DNA of 64,000 nt from Sulfuriferula plumbiphila (GTDB lineage Bacteria; Pseudomonadota; Gammaproteobacteria; Burkholderiales; Sulfuriferulaceae), in assembly GCF_009938015.1 (NCBI RefSeq), contig NZ_AP021884.1:1289501-1353500 (forward strand), in the 5' to 3' direction. Below are positions 1 to 9,504 of this stretch, piece after piece. Within the stretch, counting starts at the first letter, position 1, and the number at the start of each line of letters is the position of its first letter. The position numbers and the translations under genes were made by a program. Below the pieces are notes generated by a model that was given only the letters and a program-made list of their open reading frames with translations, made no database searches and was not told where the DNA came from.

Positions 1-479
1 GTGCGGCGCGCGCGTTGCTGTCGGATCAGGATTTTGTGCGCGGCTACACACGTGCGGTGTATTACCTGCCGCTGGGCCAGCGCGACGGCCTGATTCTGCG
101 TGGCGAGCTGGGCGGCGTGCTGGCCGCCAGCAGCAACGGGATTCCCTCGGATTTCCTGTTTCGCACCGGGGGCGACCAGTCGGTGCGTGGTTACCCTTAT
201 TTGAGCCTGGGCGTGAAACAGGCGAATGCGATTGTGGGCGGTCGCTATCTCGCCGTGGGCAGCGCTGAGTACGACCACTGGCTGACCGAGCGCTGGGGCG
301 CAGCGATCTTTTATGACGTGGGTGATGCCGCCGATACCCTGCCCAACCTTCATCTGGTACAGGGTTACGGCCTGGGTGCGCGCTGGAAGAGCCCGGTCGG
401 CCCGCTCAAGCTGGATCTGGCCTATGGTCAGGCAGTGCACGCATTGCGCCTGCATTTTAGCGTCGGGGTGTCGTTCTGA
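1..479 (+). CDS. tamA: TamA, outer-membrane translocation/assembly factor (C-terminal part only)
   Basis: The gene enters from the left edge; the reading frame is open from base 3 and only about 158 C-terminal residues are visible. They form the end of an Omp85/BamA-family beta-barrel: the RGY motif (SVRGYPYLSLGV) typical of the family's conserved barrel loop is present, alternating beta-strands follow, and the last residue is phenylalanine, the usual outer-membrane insertion signal. TamA works with TamB to place some autotransporters and other proteins or lipids in the outer membrane. The assignment to TamA rather than BamA rests on the directly overlapping tamB (stop and start share one base, TGATG). 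N-terminal POTRA domains lie outside the window. Confidence 0.88.
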   Translation, partial: AARALLSDQDFVRGYTRAVYYLPLGQRDGLILRGELGGVLAASSNGIPSDFLFRTGGDQSVRGYPYLSLGVKQANAIVGGRYLAVGSAEYDHWLTERWGAAIFYDVGDAADTLPNLHLVQGYGLGARWKSPVGPLKLDLAYGQAVHALRLHFSVGVSF

Positions 480-3400
480 TGCGTGCGCGCCGGCTGGCGC
501 TGCGCTGGGCTGGCGGGCTGGTGTTGTGGCTGGGCCTGCTGCTGGCGCTGATCGCGGGACTGGTCTGGCTGGCCGGGCGCGAGCCGACACTGCATATCGG
601 CGTACAAATTGCCACGCGCCTGGCTGGCGGCCAACTCAGCTTCGAAGGTGTAAGTGGCTCGTTGTACGGGCCGCTTAAATTCACCCGCGTGCGACTCGAT
701 ACCCCGGAGCGGCGCATTGAAGCGCGCGATGTCGTGCTCGACTGGTCGCCGCGCGCACTGTTGTATGACCATCAGCTGCTTATCCGGCAGCTGACGCTGG
801 CCAGTCTCGACATCACCCTGATCAAACCCGGCCCCGAGCCACTCAGGCTGCCTGCCACGCTGCGCCTGGCATACGGGCTGGCTATCCCGGACGCGCGCAT
901 CGAGCGCCTGACGCTGCACCAGGGCAGGCGCAGCTGGCCGCTGTCGCAGGTGCGGCTGGCGTTGACCAATCCGGGTGACGCCTACCACGCCAGACTCAGC
1001 GTGCAGAGCCCGTGGGGCGCGGGACAGGCCAGCGCCCGCCTCGCGCCGGATGCGCCGTTTGCCATTAACGGCACGCTGGATTTCGCTCGCAACGATGGCC
1101 TGCATGATTATACCGCGCACACCGCACTGAGCGGTACGCTGGAGCATCTGGGGGTGCAGGGAGCGGGCAGTTCGGGCGCTGCCAGCGGTCGCTGGCAGGC
1201 ACGACTGACACCATTTCAGCCAGTGCCGCTGCAACAGGCGGACGTGAGCGTGCGCCAGCTCGACCTGCGTCGTCTGGGCGCCGGTCTGCCGCAGACCGAC
1301 ATGGATGCCGGCCTTACGCTGCAGGCGCGTACAGCGGCCACATTTACCGGTGGGTTGAGTCTCGCCAACCGCTTGCCAGGCGCGCTGGATGCCGGTCGCA
1401 TACCAGTCAGGTCTGCGCATACCCGGTTCAGTGGCAACCTGGATCAGCTTGCCTTGCAAGCACTGGCGCTCGATTTGGGGGACGCCGGGCAGTTCAAAGG
1501 GGAGGGCGGTTTGCAACACGGTCTGCTGGCAGTGAAGCTGAGCACTGCCAATCTGAATTTGCATGGCCTGTACAACCCGCTGCGTCCCACGCGCCTGGCG
1601 GGCAAACTCGCATTGGGCGCGGAGCAGGGCGCGCAAACGCTGCTCGCCGAGCTGACCCAGGCGGGCTACCGCATCGCGTTCAATGCCCGCCGCGCAGGCG
1701 AGCAACTGATTATCAACAACGCGCAGCTGGCGGCGGGCGGCGGCGAGTTCAGTTTCAACGCCAGGCTGGCATTGGCCGGCAACCATGCCTTCAGCGCCCG
1801 GGGTCAATTGCGGCGCTTCGACCCGTCGCGCTTTGGCGGCTACCCGGCAGCAAGCATCAACGCCACTGCCGCAGCGCAAGGCCAGTTCGGTCCGCAAATC
1901 AGCGCCAGCGTTGCGCTCAATGTGGCGCACAGCCGTTATCGCGGCCAGCCGCTGTCAGGCAAAGGCACATTCAAACTGGCCGCAAAGCGCGTCCGGGACA
2001 GCGACATCGCACTGCGCCTGGGAGCCAACCGGCTCGAGGTCAACGGTGCGTTTGGCGCCGTCAATGACCGCCTGGACTGGCGCCTGGCTGCACCCGACAT
2101 GGCGGCATTCGGGCAGGGCTTCGGCGGGCGCATGACGGCACGGGGCAGCTTCGGCGGCAGTCTGGCGCAGCCCTCGGCTACCTTGAAACTGGAAGGGCAG
2201 GCGCTGGTGTGGCAGGGCACCCGGCATCTCGATAGCGTGTCGGCAGCGGGCCAGCTGCAACACGGACTCAATGGCGTATTGAATCTGTCTGCGCGCCTGC
2301 GCGGCTATCGCAGCGCAGATTTCGCGCTCGCCAGCGCCGCACTGGATGTGCACGGCACACGTACGGCGCATACGATCAATCTGGCCGCGCGCAATCCGCA
2401 GATTGACGCGCGCGCCACGCTGAGCGGCGGCTGGCGCAATGGTCGGGGCTGGAACGGGCGCATCCTGCGTCTGGAAAACAGCGGCCGCTATCCGGTGGCG
2501 CTCAACGCGCCAGCCCTGCTCGCGTTCGGTGCGGGGCATGTCAGCCTCAGCCACGCTGAATTCGCCCTGGCACGCGGCCGTGTGCGCGTGGATGAATTTG
2601 CCCTGCAGAGCGGGCGGATTACCGGCCAGGGCAGCATGAGCGGGCTGGATAGCGCATATTTGCTGCGTCTGGCCAATATCAACCCGGATGTGGAGAGCAC
2701 GCTGATCGTGGGAGGCAAATGGCAGTTCGCAGCCGCCAGCCAGGTCAATGGCAGCATCCAGCTATGGCGCGAGCGCGGCGATGTCACGGTGCCGAGCGAG
2801 CCCAGAACCGCATTAGGCATCCAGCGCCTCGCCCTCACCCTGCAGGCTGTCGATAGCCGCATCCACGCCGAGCTGGACGCGCAGGGAAACAAGCTCGGCG
2901 CAGTCAGCGCGCATGCCGCTACCACCCTGGCACAGCGCAATGGCAAATGGGGTTTGGCGGGCAATGCCCCGTTACGCATCGCCGCCCAGGTCAACATGCC
3001 GGCGCTGGCCTGGGTAAGCCCGTTGCTGGGTATGCCGGTCACGCTGGACGGCGCAGTGCAGGCGCAAATCAGTGCCAGCGGCACGGTCAATGCGCCGCTG
3101 CTGAGTGGCGCAGTGAGTGCCGACAAGTTGCGCTTCACCTACCCCGGGCAGGGCATCGCGTTCACCGACGGCAGCCTGCGTGCCAGTCTGCACGGTGACA
3201 CCCTGACTCTGGACAGCCTGCGCCTGCGTGCGGGCAGCGGCAGCCTGAGTGGCACCGGTACAGCGCTGTTGCGTGACGGCAAACCCGCCATGCAGATTGC
3301 CTTGCTGGCGGACAAACTAGCCTTGTTGCAGCGCCCGGACCGGCAGTTGACGGTGAGCGGCCATGCCGATGTCAGCCTGGCGCCGCGCCTGATTCGCGTC

Positions 3401-4231
3401 ACTGCCAGAATCAGCGCCGATCGCGCCATGATCGCGCTGCCGCGCGATGATGCGCCGACCCTGAGCTCGGACGTGATCGTGCTGGGACGGCAAAAACCGC
3501 AGCCCAGCAAGCGTCTGCCCACGGCGCTCGACTTCGACCTGGATTTTGACATGGGCGACCAGTTTTACCTGACAGGACGCGGTGTGGATGCGCGTCTGAC
3601 CGGCCTGGTCAAGCTGCACGCCCGTGATGGTGGCCTGCCTACCGCTATCGGCAGCGTGCAGGTCGCCAAAGGCACATACAGCGCCTATGGCCAGCGCCTG
3701 GACATTGAACGCGGCGTGGTGAATTTTTCCGGGCCGGTGGATAACCCCGGACTGAATATTCTTGCCCTGCGCAAAAATCAGACCGTTGCGGCGGGCGTGG
3801 CGATTACCGGCAGTGCGCTGGCACCCGTGGTCAAGCTGGTGTCCGTCCCGGATGTGCCGGACACCGAAAAGCTGTCGTGGCTGGTGCTGGGGCACGGCAC
3901 GGAAAACAGTAGCGCCGCTGAGTTCAGCGTGCTGCAGACGGCGGCTGGCGTACTGTTGGGGATGGGTGATTCGGTCAGTCTGCAAGCCAGGCTGGCCGAG
4001 GCAACCGGCTTGAGCGAGGTGAATCTGAGCGGGGGCGGCTCGCTGAAAAACAGCATCCTGGTGCTGGGAAAACGGCTATCGAAAAACGTTTATCTGAGCT
4101 ATGAACAAGGGCTGGCAGGCACCACCAGCCTGGTCAAGATCAACTACACCCTATCCAGGCGCGTGTCAGTGCGTGCGCAGACCGGCAGCCAGAGTGCAGT
4201 GGATGTATTTTATACTTTCAGCTTCCGCTGA
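479..4231 (+). CDS. tamB: TamB, inner-membrane-anchored translocation/assembly module protein
   Basis: A 1250-residue AsmA/TamB-type protein. An N-terminal transmembrane anchor (about residues 12-33, after an RARR stretch) is followed by a very long region of repetitive beta-strands, expected to form a hydrophobic-groove beta-taco spanning the periplasm, and by the conserved C-terminal DUF490/TamB domain (roughly the last 330 residues), which ends in alternating strands and VFYTFSFR. The family links inner and outer membranes and is implicated in autotransporter assembly and phospholipid transport. It overlaps tamA by one base, so the two are translationally coupled. Length is normal for the family (about 1250-1300 aa). 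Confidence 0.93.
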   Translation: MRARRLALRWAGGLVLWLGLLLALIAGLVWLAGREPTLHIGVQIATRLAGGQLSFEGVSGSLYGPLKFTRVRLDTPERRIEARDVVLDWSPRALLYDHQLLIRQLTLASLDITLIKPGPEPLRLPATLRLAYGLAIPDARIERLTLHQGRRSWPLSQVRLALTNPGDAYHARLSVQSPWGAGQASARLAPDAPFAINGTLDFARNDGLHDYTAHTALSGTLEHLGVQGAGSSGAASGRWQARLTPFQPVPLQQADVSVRQLDLRRLGAGLPQTDMDAGLTLQARTAATFTGGLSLANRLPGALDAGRIPVRSAHTRFSGNLDQLALQALALDLGDAGQFKGEGGLQHGLLAVKLSTANLNLHGLYNPLRPTRLAGKLALGAEQGAQTLLAELTQAGYRIAFNARRAGEQLIINNAQLAAGGGEFSFNARLALAGNHAFSARGQLRRFDPSRFGGYPAASINATAAAQGQFGPQISASVALNVAHSRYRGQPLSGKGTFKLAAKRVRDSDIALRLGANRLEVNGAFGAVNDRLDWRLAAPDMAAFGQGFGGRMTARGSFGGSLAQPSATLKLEGQALVWQGTRHLDSVSAAGQLQHGLNGVLNLSARLRGYRSADFALASAALDVHGTRTAHTINLAARNPQIDARATLSGGWRNGRGWNGRILRLENSGRYPVALNAPALLAFGAGHVSLSHAEFALARGRVRVDEFALQSGRITGQGSMSGLDSAYLLRLANINPDVESTLIVGGKWQFAAASQVNGSIQLWRERGDVTVPSEPRTALGIQRLALTLQAVDSRIHAELDAQGNKLGAVSAHAATTLAQRNGKWGLAGNAPLRIAAQVNMPALAWVSPLLGMPVTLDGAVQAQISASGTVNAPLLSGAVSADKLRFTYPGQGIAFTDGSLRASLHGDTLTLDSLRLRAGSGSLSGTGTALLRDGKPAMQIALLADKLALLQRPDRQLTVSGHADVSLAPRLIRVTARISADRAMIALPRDDAPTLSSDVIVLGRQKPQPSKRLPTALDFDLDFDMGDQFYLTGRGVDARLTGLVKLHARDGGLPTAIGSVQVAKGTYSAYGQRLDIERGVVNFSGPVDNPGLNILALRKNQTVAAGVAITGSALAPVVKLVSVPDVPDTEKLSWLVLGHGTENSSAAEFSVLQTAAGVLLGMGDSVSLQARLAEATGLSEVNLSGGGSLKNSILVLGKRLSKNVYLSYEQGLAGTTSLVKINYTLSRRVSVRAQTGSQSAVDVFYTFSFR

Positions 4232-4261
4232 TTCGACCTGGAAAAAGTGATTAACCATCGA

Positions 4262-4375
4262 TTAACCATGGGGCGCACGGAGAAAACCATGAAAGCAAAA
4301 TCCAGGACACTTCCCTGGGCTTGATTTTTGCCTTCTTGTTTTCCCCGTGTTCTCCGTGCGCTCTGTGGTGAATGC
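4262..4375. repeat. Palindromic CACGGAG-type intergenic repeat, copy 1
   Basis: Between tamB and nadC (convergent). Left arm GCGCACGGAGAA (4273-4284) pairs perfectly with TTCTCCGTGCGC (4350-4361), and the flanks keep further partial complementarity (ACCATG/TGGTGAAT). The same vocabulary (CACGGAG, CTCCGTG, a pyrimidine-rich TTTTCCCCGT and a trailing TAATGC/GCTTTTTCC) recurs at 5338-5402 and 51676-51796. It may fold as a transcript end for both convergent genes, but there is no clean T-run. Confidence 0.7.
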
Positions 4376-4387
4376 CGTTTTTTAGGA

Positions 4388-5254
4388 TCAAACAGCCCAC
4401 TCGAAGCGCATGGACAGATCCACTGCCTGAACGTGTTTGGTCAGGGCGCCCACCGAGATGCGCTGCACACCGGTTTCCGCTACGCTGCGGATGGTGTCGA
4501 GGCTGATATTGCCGGAGGCTTCCAGCACCGCCCGGCCAGCGGTGAGCCTGACTGCCTCGCGCAGCGCGTCGAGAGTAAAATTATCCAGCAGGATCAGGCG
4601 CGCGCCGGCATCCAGCGCCTGTTGCAGCTCGTCGATATTTTCCACTTCGATTTGCACCGGCACGCTGCCTGCCACCTGTGCAGCAGCGGCCAATACCCGG
4701 GTTATGCTGCCGGCCGCCGCGATATGGTTTTCCTTGATCAGAATGCCGTCATACAGCCCGCTGCGCTGATTTGCACCAGCGCCGGTCAATACCGCGTATT
4801 TTTGCGCCAGGCGCAGTCCGGGCAGTGTTTTACGCGTATCCATTACCATCGCGTTGGTGCCCGCAATTGCATCGACATAGCGCCGTGTGATGGTGGCGGT
4901 GGCAGACAATGTCTGTAAAAAGTTAAGCGCAGGGCGCTCGGCTGTCAGCAGCGCACGCGCATTGCCATGAATTTCACACAGCATCTGATCGACACCAATA
5001 CAGCTGCCATCGCGCGTGTACCAGTGGATTGCGACTGACGGATCGATCTGGTGAAAGCACGCTTCAAACCATGCCTGGCCGCACAAAATTGCTTTTTCCC
5101 GGCAGACTACCGCTGCACGTGCGGTGGCATGTGCAGGAATGAGACGGGCGGTGAGATCGCCGCTGCCGATATCCTCGGCAAGTGCAGCGGTGACATTGGC
5201 ATGGACAGCATCAGCCAGTTCGGCAGACAGGGAAACGGCGTGTGAGGAGGACAT
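4388..5254 (-). CDS. nadC: Nicotinate-nucleotide pyrophosphorylase (quinolinate phosphoribosyltransferase)
   Basis: A 288-residue enzyme converting quinolinate and PRPP to nicotinate mononucleotide in de novo NAD synthesis. Diagnostic segments are all present: EDIGSGDLT near the N-terminus, ERPALNFLQ, the substrate-binding MDTRKTLPGLR (about residues 140-150), ILIKENHI, EVENIDEL, LLDNF and LEASGNIS. Length matches the family (280-300 aa). It starts at ATG 5254 with a weak ribosome-binding site. It stands alone, convergent with tamB and flanked on both sides by palindromic repeats; no other NAD biosynthesis genes adjoin it, although nadK occurs far downstream. Confidence 0.96.
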   Translation of the reverse strand: MSSSHAVSLSAELADAVHANVTAALAEDIGSGDLTARLIPAHATARAAVVCREKAILCGQAWFEACFHQIDPSVAIHWYTRDGSCIGVDQMLCEIHGNARALLTAERPALNFLQTLSATATITRRYVDAIAGTNAMVMDTRKTLPGLRLAQKYAVLTGAGANQRSGLYDGILIKENHIAAAGSITRVLAAAAQVAGSVPVQIEVENIDELQQALDAGARLILLDNFTLDALREAVRLTAGRAVLEASGNISLDTIRSVAETGVQRISVGALTKHVQAVDLSMRFEWAV

Positions 5255-5337
5255 GGCGGCGCGCTTGAGTAAATTGGCAGGCAGGTATTTTGCGGGGTGA
5301 CGTGTTGGCGAGCAAATATAAACTTACAAAAGGCAAT

Positions 5338-5402
5338 GTTAGCCACGGCATGGTTTTCCCCGTATTCTCCGTGACCTCCGTGGCTAACTGCTTTTTCCAG
5401 GA
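5338..5402. repeat. Palindromic CACGGAG-type intergenic repeat, copy 2
   Basis: GTTAGCCACGG (5338-5348) pairs with CCGTGGCTAAC (5378-5388); between them is TTTTCCCCGTATTCTCCGTG, nearly the same as the right half of copy 1, and the trailing ACTGCTTTTTCCAG resembles the trailing sequence of the copy at 51.7 kb. This looks like a shortened member of the same family in the nadC upstream region. Confidence 0.65.
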
Positions 5403-5410
5403 TATGAATG

Positions 5411-5683
5411 CTACGATCCGCCAAATGCAAAATCGGAATCATCCGCTGTGGATAGAAAGCGTTTGCGAGTGTCCGATAGTTCCCACAGGATCGTGTCAAT
5501 CAGTATCAGTTCTTCCACCACTTCGAAGGGAAAGCCTTTGCGCGTGCCGCGATTATCTATCATGAGGTCAGCGAGATAGGTTTCCACATCGGGTGTGCCC
5601 CATTTTTCCGTTAGCGCCTGGGCGATGCGCGGGAACAGGTTTTCCAAGTGGCTGTGGGCGTCGGCTGGCTGGTCGCTTATCAT
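5411..5683 (-). CDS. Small conserved-looking hypothetical protein
   Basis: Ninety residues, acidic, no signal peptide or membrane segment, predicted mostly helical. An excellent ribosome-binding site (GAGGAG, 9 bases before ATG 5683) and codon use like the neighbours support it as a real gene. The sequence contains ALTEKWGTPDVETYLADLM and a run of charged/hydrophobic alternation (FEVVEELILIDTILWELSD) near the C-terminus. I do not recognise a family. It is transcribed divergently from clpB, so the clpB promoter region lies directly upstream. Confidence 0.7.
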   Translation of the reverse strand: MISDQPADAHSHLENLFPRIAQALTEKWGTPDVETYLADLMIDNRGTRKGFPFEVVEELILIDTILWELSDTRKRFLSTADDSDFAFGGS

Positions 5684-5714
5684 GATTTTTCTCCTCTTTA
5701 TGACTGTCGGCCGG

Positions 5715-5741
5715 TTGAAATTATGAACTGCCTCACCATCT
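5715..5741 (+). promoter_or_regulatory. Heat-shock (sigma-32-type) promoter of clpB
   Basis: TTGAAA (5715-5720), 13-base spacer, CACCATCT (5734-5741), close to the sigma-32 consensus CTTGAAA-N11-16-CCCCATNT. It lies 35 bases before the clpB start. Inference from motif and gene function. Confidence 0.65.
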
Positions 5742-5775
5742 TATGGATAGTCTAGCCATTCAAGGATAACAAGCC

Positions 5776-8364
5776 ATGCGTTTTGACAAACTTACCACGC
5801 AGTTCCAGCAAGCGCTTTCCGATGCCCAGAGTATGGCGTTGGGGCAGGATAACCAGTTTATCGAGCCGCTGCATCTGCTGGCGGCATTGATCGACCAGAC
5901 CGAGGGCGGCACCACTTCGCTGCTGGCGCGCGCTGGCGGCAATGTGCGCGCGCTGCGTACCTCTTTGCAGGAGGCCATCGGGCGTCTGCCCAAGGTGGAA
6001 GGACACGGCGGCGAGGTGCAAATCTCGCGCGAGCTCAACAATTTGTTCAATCTCACTGACAGGGAAGCGCAAAAGCGCGGCGACCAGTTCATCGCCAGCG
6101 AGCTGTTCCTGCTGGCGGCCTGCGACGACAAGGGCGAAGTGGGACGGCTGCTCAAGCAGCATGGTGTCGCCCGTCCGGCGCTGAATGCGGCCATCAGCCA
6201 GGTGCGCGGCGGCGAGAACGTGGCGAGCGCAGATGCTGAAGGCCAGCGCGAGGCGCTCAACAAATACACGCTGGATCTCACCGAGCGCGCGCGCCTGGGC
6301 AAACTCGACCCGGTGATCGGCCGCGACGACGAGATTCGCCGTGCCATCCAGGTGTTGCAGCGTCGTACCAAGAACAACCCGGTGCTGATCGGCGAGCCGG
6401 GTGTGGGCAAGACCGCGATTGTCGAGGGCCTGGCGCAGCGCATTGTGAATGGCGAGGTGCCGGAGACGCTGAAAGGCAAGCGCGTACTGGTGCTGGATAT
6501 GGCCGGGCTGCTGGCCGGTGCCAAGTACCGGGGCGAGTTCGAGGAGCGGCTCAAGGCGGTATTGAAGGAGGTCGCCCAGGACGAGGGCCGCATCATCCTG
6601 TTTATCGACGAGCTTCATACCATGGTCGGCGCAGGCAAGGCGGAAGGCGCGATGGACGCGGGCAATATGCTCAAGCCGGCACTGGCGCGCGGCGAGCTGC
6701 ATTGTATCGGTGCGACGACGCTGGACGAGTACCGCAAATACATCGAGAAGGACGCTGCGCTGGAGCGGCGTTTCCAGAAGGTGCTGGTGGACGAGCCATC
6801 GGTCGAGGACACCATCGCCATTTTGCGGGGCCTGCAGGAAAAATACGAAGTGCACCATGGCGTCGAGATTACCGATCCGGCCATTGTCGCGGCGGCGGAG
6901 CTTTCCCACCGCTATATTACCGACCGCTTTCTGCCGGACAAGGCGATTGATCTGATTGATGAAGCCGCCTCGCGCGTCAAGATGGAGATCGATTCCAAGC
7001 CGGAAGTCATGGACAAGCTGGAGCGGCGCATGATCCAGCTCAAGATCGAGCGCGAAGCGGTGAAGCGGGAGAAGGACGAAGCCTCGCAGAAACGCCTGCA
7101 GCTGATCGAGGATGAGTTGCTGCGCCTGCAGCGCGAATACAACGATCTGGAGGAAATCTGGAAGGCGGAAAAAGCCATGGTGGCGGGTGCCCAGCACGTC
7201 AAGGAAGAGATCGAACATCTGCGTGCAGAGATGGCCGATCTGCAACGCCAGGGCAAGCTCGACAAGGTCGCGGAGATTCAATACGGCAAGCTGCCAAAGC
7301 TCGAAGCCCAGCTCAAACAGGCCGAGGCGGGTGAAGGTAAGCACGAATTCAAGCTTCTGCGCCGGGAAGTAGGCACCGAGGAAATCGCCGAGGTGGTGTC
7401 CCGCGCCACCGGCATTCCCGTTTCCAAGATGATGGAAGGAGAACGCGACAAGCTGTTGCATATGGAAGACGCGCTGCACCAGCGTGTGGTGGGGCAGGAC
7501 GAGGCGGTGCGCCTGGTGTCCGACGCCATCCGGCGTTCCCGATCCGGCTTGTCCGACCCCAACCGGCCCTACGGCTCGTTCCTGTTCCTCGGTCCCACCG
7601 GCGTGGGCAAGACCGAGCTGTGCAAGACACTGGCGGGTTTCCTGTTTGATTCGGAAGAACACCTGATCCGTATCGACATGAGCGAGTTCATGGAGAAGCA
7701 CTCGGTGGCGCGGCTGATCGGCGCGCCGCCGGGGTATGTCGGCTACGAGGAGGGCGGCACACTCACCGAAGCAGTGCGGCGCAAGCCCTACAGCGTGATC
7801 CTGCTGGACGAGGTGGAAAAAGCCCATCCGGACGTGTTCAACGTGTTGCTGCAAGTGCTGGACGACGGACGCCTGACCGACGGCCAGGGGCGCACGGTGG
7901 ACTTCAAGAATACCGTCATTGTGATGACCTCCAACCTCGGTTCGCAGATGATCCAGCAGATGGCGGGTGACGATTACCAGGTCATCAAGCTGGCGGTGAT
8001 GGGCGAGGTAAAAACCTATTTCCGCCCCGAGTTCATCAACCGCATTGACGAAGTGGTGGTATTCCACGCACTGGGCGAGGCGCATATCCTCTCCATCGCG
8101 CGTATCCAGGTGCAGTATCTGGCGAAGCGGCTGGCGGCCATGGGCATGGGCTTTGAGATCACCGATGCGGCACTGGCGGAATTGGCTGCGGTCGGTTTCG
8201 ACCCGATATTCGGCGCACGGCCTTTGAAACGGGCTATCCAGTCGCGGCTGGAAAATCCGCTGGCGAAGGAAATTCTGTCCGGACATTTTGCCGAGAAGGA
8301 TACCATCCGGGTGGATTTCCGCGATGGGGCAATGGTGTTCGAGAAGGGTGCAGCTACCCAATAA
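5776..8364 (+). CDS. clpB: ATP-dependent disaggregase ClpB
   Basis: An 862-residue Hsp100 chaperone that works with DnaK/DnaJ to extract polypeptides from aggregates. Order of domains: N-terminal Clp domain (1-145), first AAA+ module with Walker [10 protein letters not shown] near residue 206 and Walker B FIDELHTM, the coiled-coil middle domain (about 405-520, with the KREKDEAS and ERRMIQL stretches) that marks ClpB rather than ClpA/ClpC, second AAA+ module with Walker [10 protein letters not shown] near residue 605 and LLDEVEKAH, and the C-terminal Clp domain. Length is typical (857-865). The start is supported by AAGGATAACAAGCC before ATG. A heat-shock promoter sits just upstream. Confidence 0.98.
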   Translation: MRFDKLTTQFQQALSDAQSMALGQDNQFIEPLHLLAALIDQTEGGTTSLLARAGGNVRALRTSLQEAIGRLPKVEGHGGEVQISRELNNLFNLTDREAQKRGDQFIASELFLLAACDDKGEVGRLLKQHGVARPALNAAISQVRGGENVASADAEGQREALNKYTLDLTERARLGKLDPVIGRDDEIRRAIQVLQRRTKNNPVLIGEPGVGKTAIVEGLAQRIVNGEVPETLKGKRVLVLDMAGLLAGAKYRGEFEERLKAVLKEVAQDEGRIILFIDELHTMVGAGKAEGAMDAGNMLKPALARGELHCIGATTLDEYRKYIEKDAALERRFQKVLVDEPSVEDTIAILRGLQEKYEVHHGVEITDPAIVAAAELSHRYITDRFLPDKAIDLIDEAASRVKMEIDSKPEVMDKLERRMIQLKIEREAVKREKDEASQKRLQLIEDELLRLQREYNDLEEIWKAEKAMVAGAQHVKEEIEHLRAEMADLQRQGKLDKVAEIQYGKLPKLEAQLKQAEAGEGKHEFKLLRREVGTEEIAEVVSRATGIPVSKMMEGERDKLLHMEDALHQRVVGQDEAVRLVSDAIRRSRSGLSDPNRPYGSFLFLGPTGVGKTELCKTLAGFLFDSEEHLIRIDMSEFMEKHSVARLIGAPPGYVGYEEGGTLTEAVRRKPYSVILLDEVEKAHPDVFNVLLQVLDDGRLTDGQGRTVDFKNTVIVMTSNLGSQMIQQMAGDDYQVIKLAVMGEVKTYFRPEFINRIDEVVVFHALGEAHILSIARIQVQYLAKRLAAMGMGFEITDAALAELAAVGFDPIFGARPLKRAIQSRLENPLAKEILSGHFAEKDTIRVDFRDGAMVFEKGAATQ

Positions 8365-8470
8365 GGAGTTGCGGGGATATCAATTAAGTACTTGCCGTGA
8401 AGTCTGCAATGGCAACAACACAGCGGTAACGGGTAACGTTGGACATTTTGACCGGCATGACGGAAACGGA

Positions 8471-8492
8471 ACAGGTCGATTACTCGACCTGT
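8471..8492. repeat. Short inverted repeat between clpB and the glycine-rich secreted gene
   Basis: ACAGGTCGA (8471-8479), loop TTAC, TCGACCTGT (8484-8492): a perfect 9-bp stem about 107 bases after clpB and about 84 bases past the end of the convergent gene. No T-run follows on either strand, so a terminator role is uncertain. Confidence 0.5.
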
Positions 8493-8575
8493 ATGCCTGA
8501 CTTCGTTTCGCCTAATCCAGCGCGATAGTTATATTATCGAGCGATGGTGGAGCCGAAACTCGGAGACGAAACCGA

Positions 8576-9391
8576 CTAGCGCTTGCTCATTCCCGCACCG
8601 GCACCCATTCCCGCACCGGCGCCCATTCCCGCACCGGCGCCCATGCCCGCACCGGCGCCCATGCCCGCACCGGCGCCCATGCCCGCACCGGCGCCCATGC
8701 CCGCACCGGCGCCCATGCCCGCACCGGCGCCCATGCCCGCACCGGCGCCCATGCCCGCACTGGCGCCCATGCCTGCACTGGCACCCATGCCTGCACTGGC
8801 ACCCATGCCTGCACTGGCACCCATGCCCGCACTGGCGCCCATGCCTGCACTGGCACCCATGCCTGCACTGGCACCCATGCCTGCACTGGCACCCATGCCT
8901 GCACCGCTACCCATGCGCACACCGCTGCGTTCGGTTGGTTTGTTCAGACTGATATCGCTTGCACTGCGGGCAGAAGCTTGGGTAGCAGGCATGCCTTGCT
9001 CGACCCGAGCCTGGAAAGTGTTGAGCACGTTCTGGGTCGCGGCAGCGGAATAGCCCGCGTCGATAGCCTGGTCGGCGGTCTTGGTCACTTGCTCGGCGGG
9101 AATGCCTTGGCGAACTTGGTTGCGTATCTCGTCACCCACCCGGCGCAGGTCGCTGGCGCTGTAGTCGTGCTCAACACCGCTACGGACAACCGCATAGGCC
9201 TGATCGACAGGTACACCGGCAGCCACCAGGTCGCTCAGCACCGCATGTGCGGTTTGTTGAGCATCTGCAGTCTTGGCCTGGACATGATCCAATTGAACCT
9301 GCGCTTCTTGCTCGGTGGCAGCTGCAGCGTTTCCGCTAAGGAACACGCTCAGCAAGGCGATTGCAAGTGTGGAGGGAATTTTTTTAACCAT
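8576..9391 (-). CDS. Secreted protein with helical domain and GAGAGM/GASAGM repeat tail
   Basis: A 271-residue protein starting at ATG 9391, chosen because AAGGAG lies 7 bases upstream; an in-frame upstream start lacks this. It has a signal peptide ending near GNAAAA, then about 130 residues of predicted helices with recurring AAGV..., YSA..., and QGMP/QGIP segments, then 18 perfect hexapeptides (one GSGAGM, eight GASAGM, nine GAGAGM) and a final SKR. The helical part resembles that of the secreted protein at 11487-12479. Methionine every sixth residue in a glycine/alanine tail suggests a flexible surface or metal-binding tail, but no function is known. Its promoter element (9478-9504) matches those of the ECF sigma operon and of 10153-10500. 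Confidence 0.82.
   Translation of the reverse strand: MVKKIPSTLAIALLSVFLSGNAAAATEQEAQVQLDHVQAKTADAQQTAHAVLSDLVAAGVPVDQAYAVVRSGVEHDYSASDLRRVGDEIRNQVRQGIPAEQVTKTADQAIDAGYSAAATQNVLNTFQARVEQGMPATQASARSASDISLNKPTERSGVRMGSGAGMGASAGMGASAGMGASAGMGASAGMGASAGMGASAGMGASAGMGASAGMGAGAGMGAGAGMGAGAGMGAGAGMGAGAGMGAGAGMGAGAGMGAGAGMGAGAGMSKR
8588..8911. repeat. 18-bp in-frame tandem repeat, 18 units
   Basis: Eighteen consecutive 18-bp units encode the hexapeptide tail of the secreted protein at 8576-9391. On the plus strand the units read CATGCCCGCACCGGCGCC or close variants. Two subtypes lie in blocks: nine GAGAGM units (GCACCGG) nearest the stop codon and eight GASAGM units (GCACTGG) before them, with one GSGAGM unit at the domain border. 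Near-identity at third positions implies recent slippage or recombination. Confidence 0.97.
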
Positions 9392-9477
9392 GATAAATGC
9401 TCCTTTGTGAGTTGATATTGATTCCACCCGGTTTGGCGGTGAACAGTGAGCCCCTTGTTGCCTCCTGTTGCTTCCTT

Positions 9478-9504
9478 AGACGAAAGCCCGCACACACTGG
9501 TTAC
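9478..9504 (-). promoter_or_regulatory. Putative ECF-sigma promoter GTAACC-N16-CGTCT (glycine-rich gene)
   Basis: On the minus strand: GTAACC (9504-9499), exactly 16 bases, CGTCT (9482-9478), followed by AAGG. It lies 87 bases upstream of the start at 9391. The same two blocks and spacing occur before the sigma operon and before 10153-10500. Confidence 0.72.

Noticed and set aside
428-1930. A 500-residue minus-strand frame under tamB
   Set aside because: Low-complexity Arg/Gln-rich reading of a GC-rich gene on the other strand; no start signal or motif.
5752-8361. An 869-residue minus-strand frame covering clpB
   Set aside because: Exact shadow of clpB codons; His/Leu/Gln-rich composition and no domain.
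8588-8911. CRISPR array
   Set aside because: Units are contiguous 18-bp in-frame repeats without spacers.
8583-9053. Plus-strand frame of PAPAPM/PALAPM repeats
   Set aside because: Complement of the tandem repeat in the minus-strand gene, which has the signal peptide, ribosome-binding site and promoter.
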